A stretch of 64,000 nucleotides of DNA from an uncultured SAR86 cluster bacterium (GTDB lineage: Bacteria > Pseudomonadota > Gammaproteobacteria > Magnimaribacterales > AG-339-G14), in assembly GCA_902635045.1 (NCBI GenBank), contig CACPMT010000002.1, positions 175,993 through 239,992 on the forward strand. The letters are read 5' to 3'. Under the pieces are notes generated by a model. It ran no database searches. It saw only the letters and a program-made list of their open reading frames with translations, and had not been told where the DNA came from. Below, piece by piece: positions 63,932 to 64,000 of this stretch. The position numbers and the translations under genes were made by a program. The stretch's first letter is position 1. Each line of letters begins with the position of its first letter.

Positions 63932-64000
63932 TATTTTGTAAGTATAGATACTCTAATGTCTTTGTTTAAATCTTTCTTCTGTTCTAAATTTATGTATCCA
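63931..64000 (-). CDS. C-terminal end of an upstream minus-strand gene, possibly prmC/hemK, truncated by window edge
   Basis: Open frame ..GYINLEQKKDLNKDIRVSILTK* ending in TAATG overlap with the ThiF-family start; prmC-moeB adjacency is common. Confidence 0.35.
   Translation of the reverse strand, partial: GYINLEQKKDLNKDIRVSILTK

Overview
AT-rich, gene-dense core-chromosome segment of a streamlined marine-type gammaproteobacterium. SAR86-like is my inference from composition and synteny; no search was run. I see no mobile element, CRISPR array or prophage. Gene order tracks Pseudomonas/E. coli core loci: tol-pal; aspS-yebC; recA-pncC; pcm-surE-ispF/D-ftsB-eno-kdsA-pyrG; alr-dnaB-rplI-rpsR-rpsF; a complete but reordered dcw cluster; rnpB; rsmI/lpoA; sspA-petCBA-rpsI-rplM; degS-hisD-hisG-murA-mlaC; kdsD-lptC-lptB; mreBCD/gatCAB. 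The main pattern is repeated reduction at syntenic positions, where a canonical protein or module is cut to one domain or replaced by a small ORF. (1) rpoN is reduced to a 78-aa ORF holding only the C-terminal RpoN-box domain. (2) A 136-aa PD-(D/E)XK nuclease occupies the ruvCAB slot. (3) FtsQ lacks its POTRA domain. (4) A gamma-type ProRS lacks the INS editing domain. (5) A DegS-like protease lacks PDZ. (6) LpoA is about half size. (7) lptA and kdsC are missing from the lpt locus, mlaC stands alone, and mutS/rpoS/nlpD are missing from the recA-pcm interval. Other signals include a SOS box at recA, phased MraZ boxes upstream of mraZ, tRNA-Lys and RNase P RNA.
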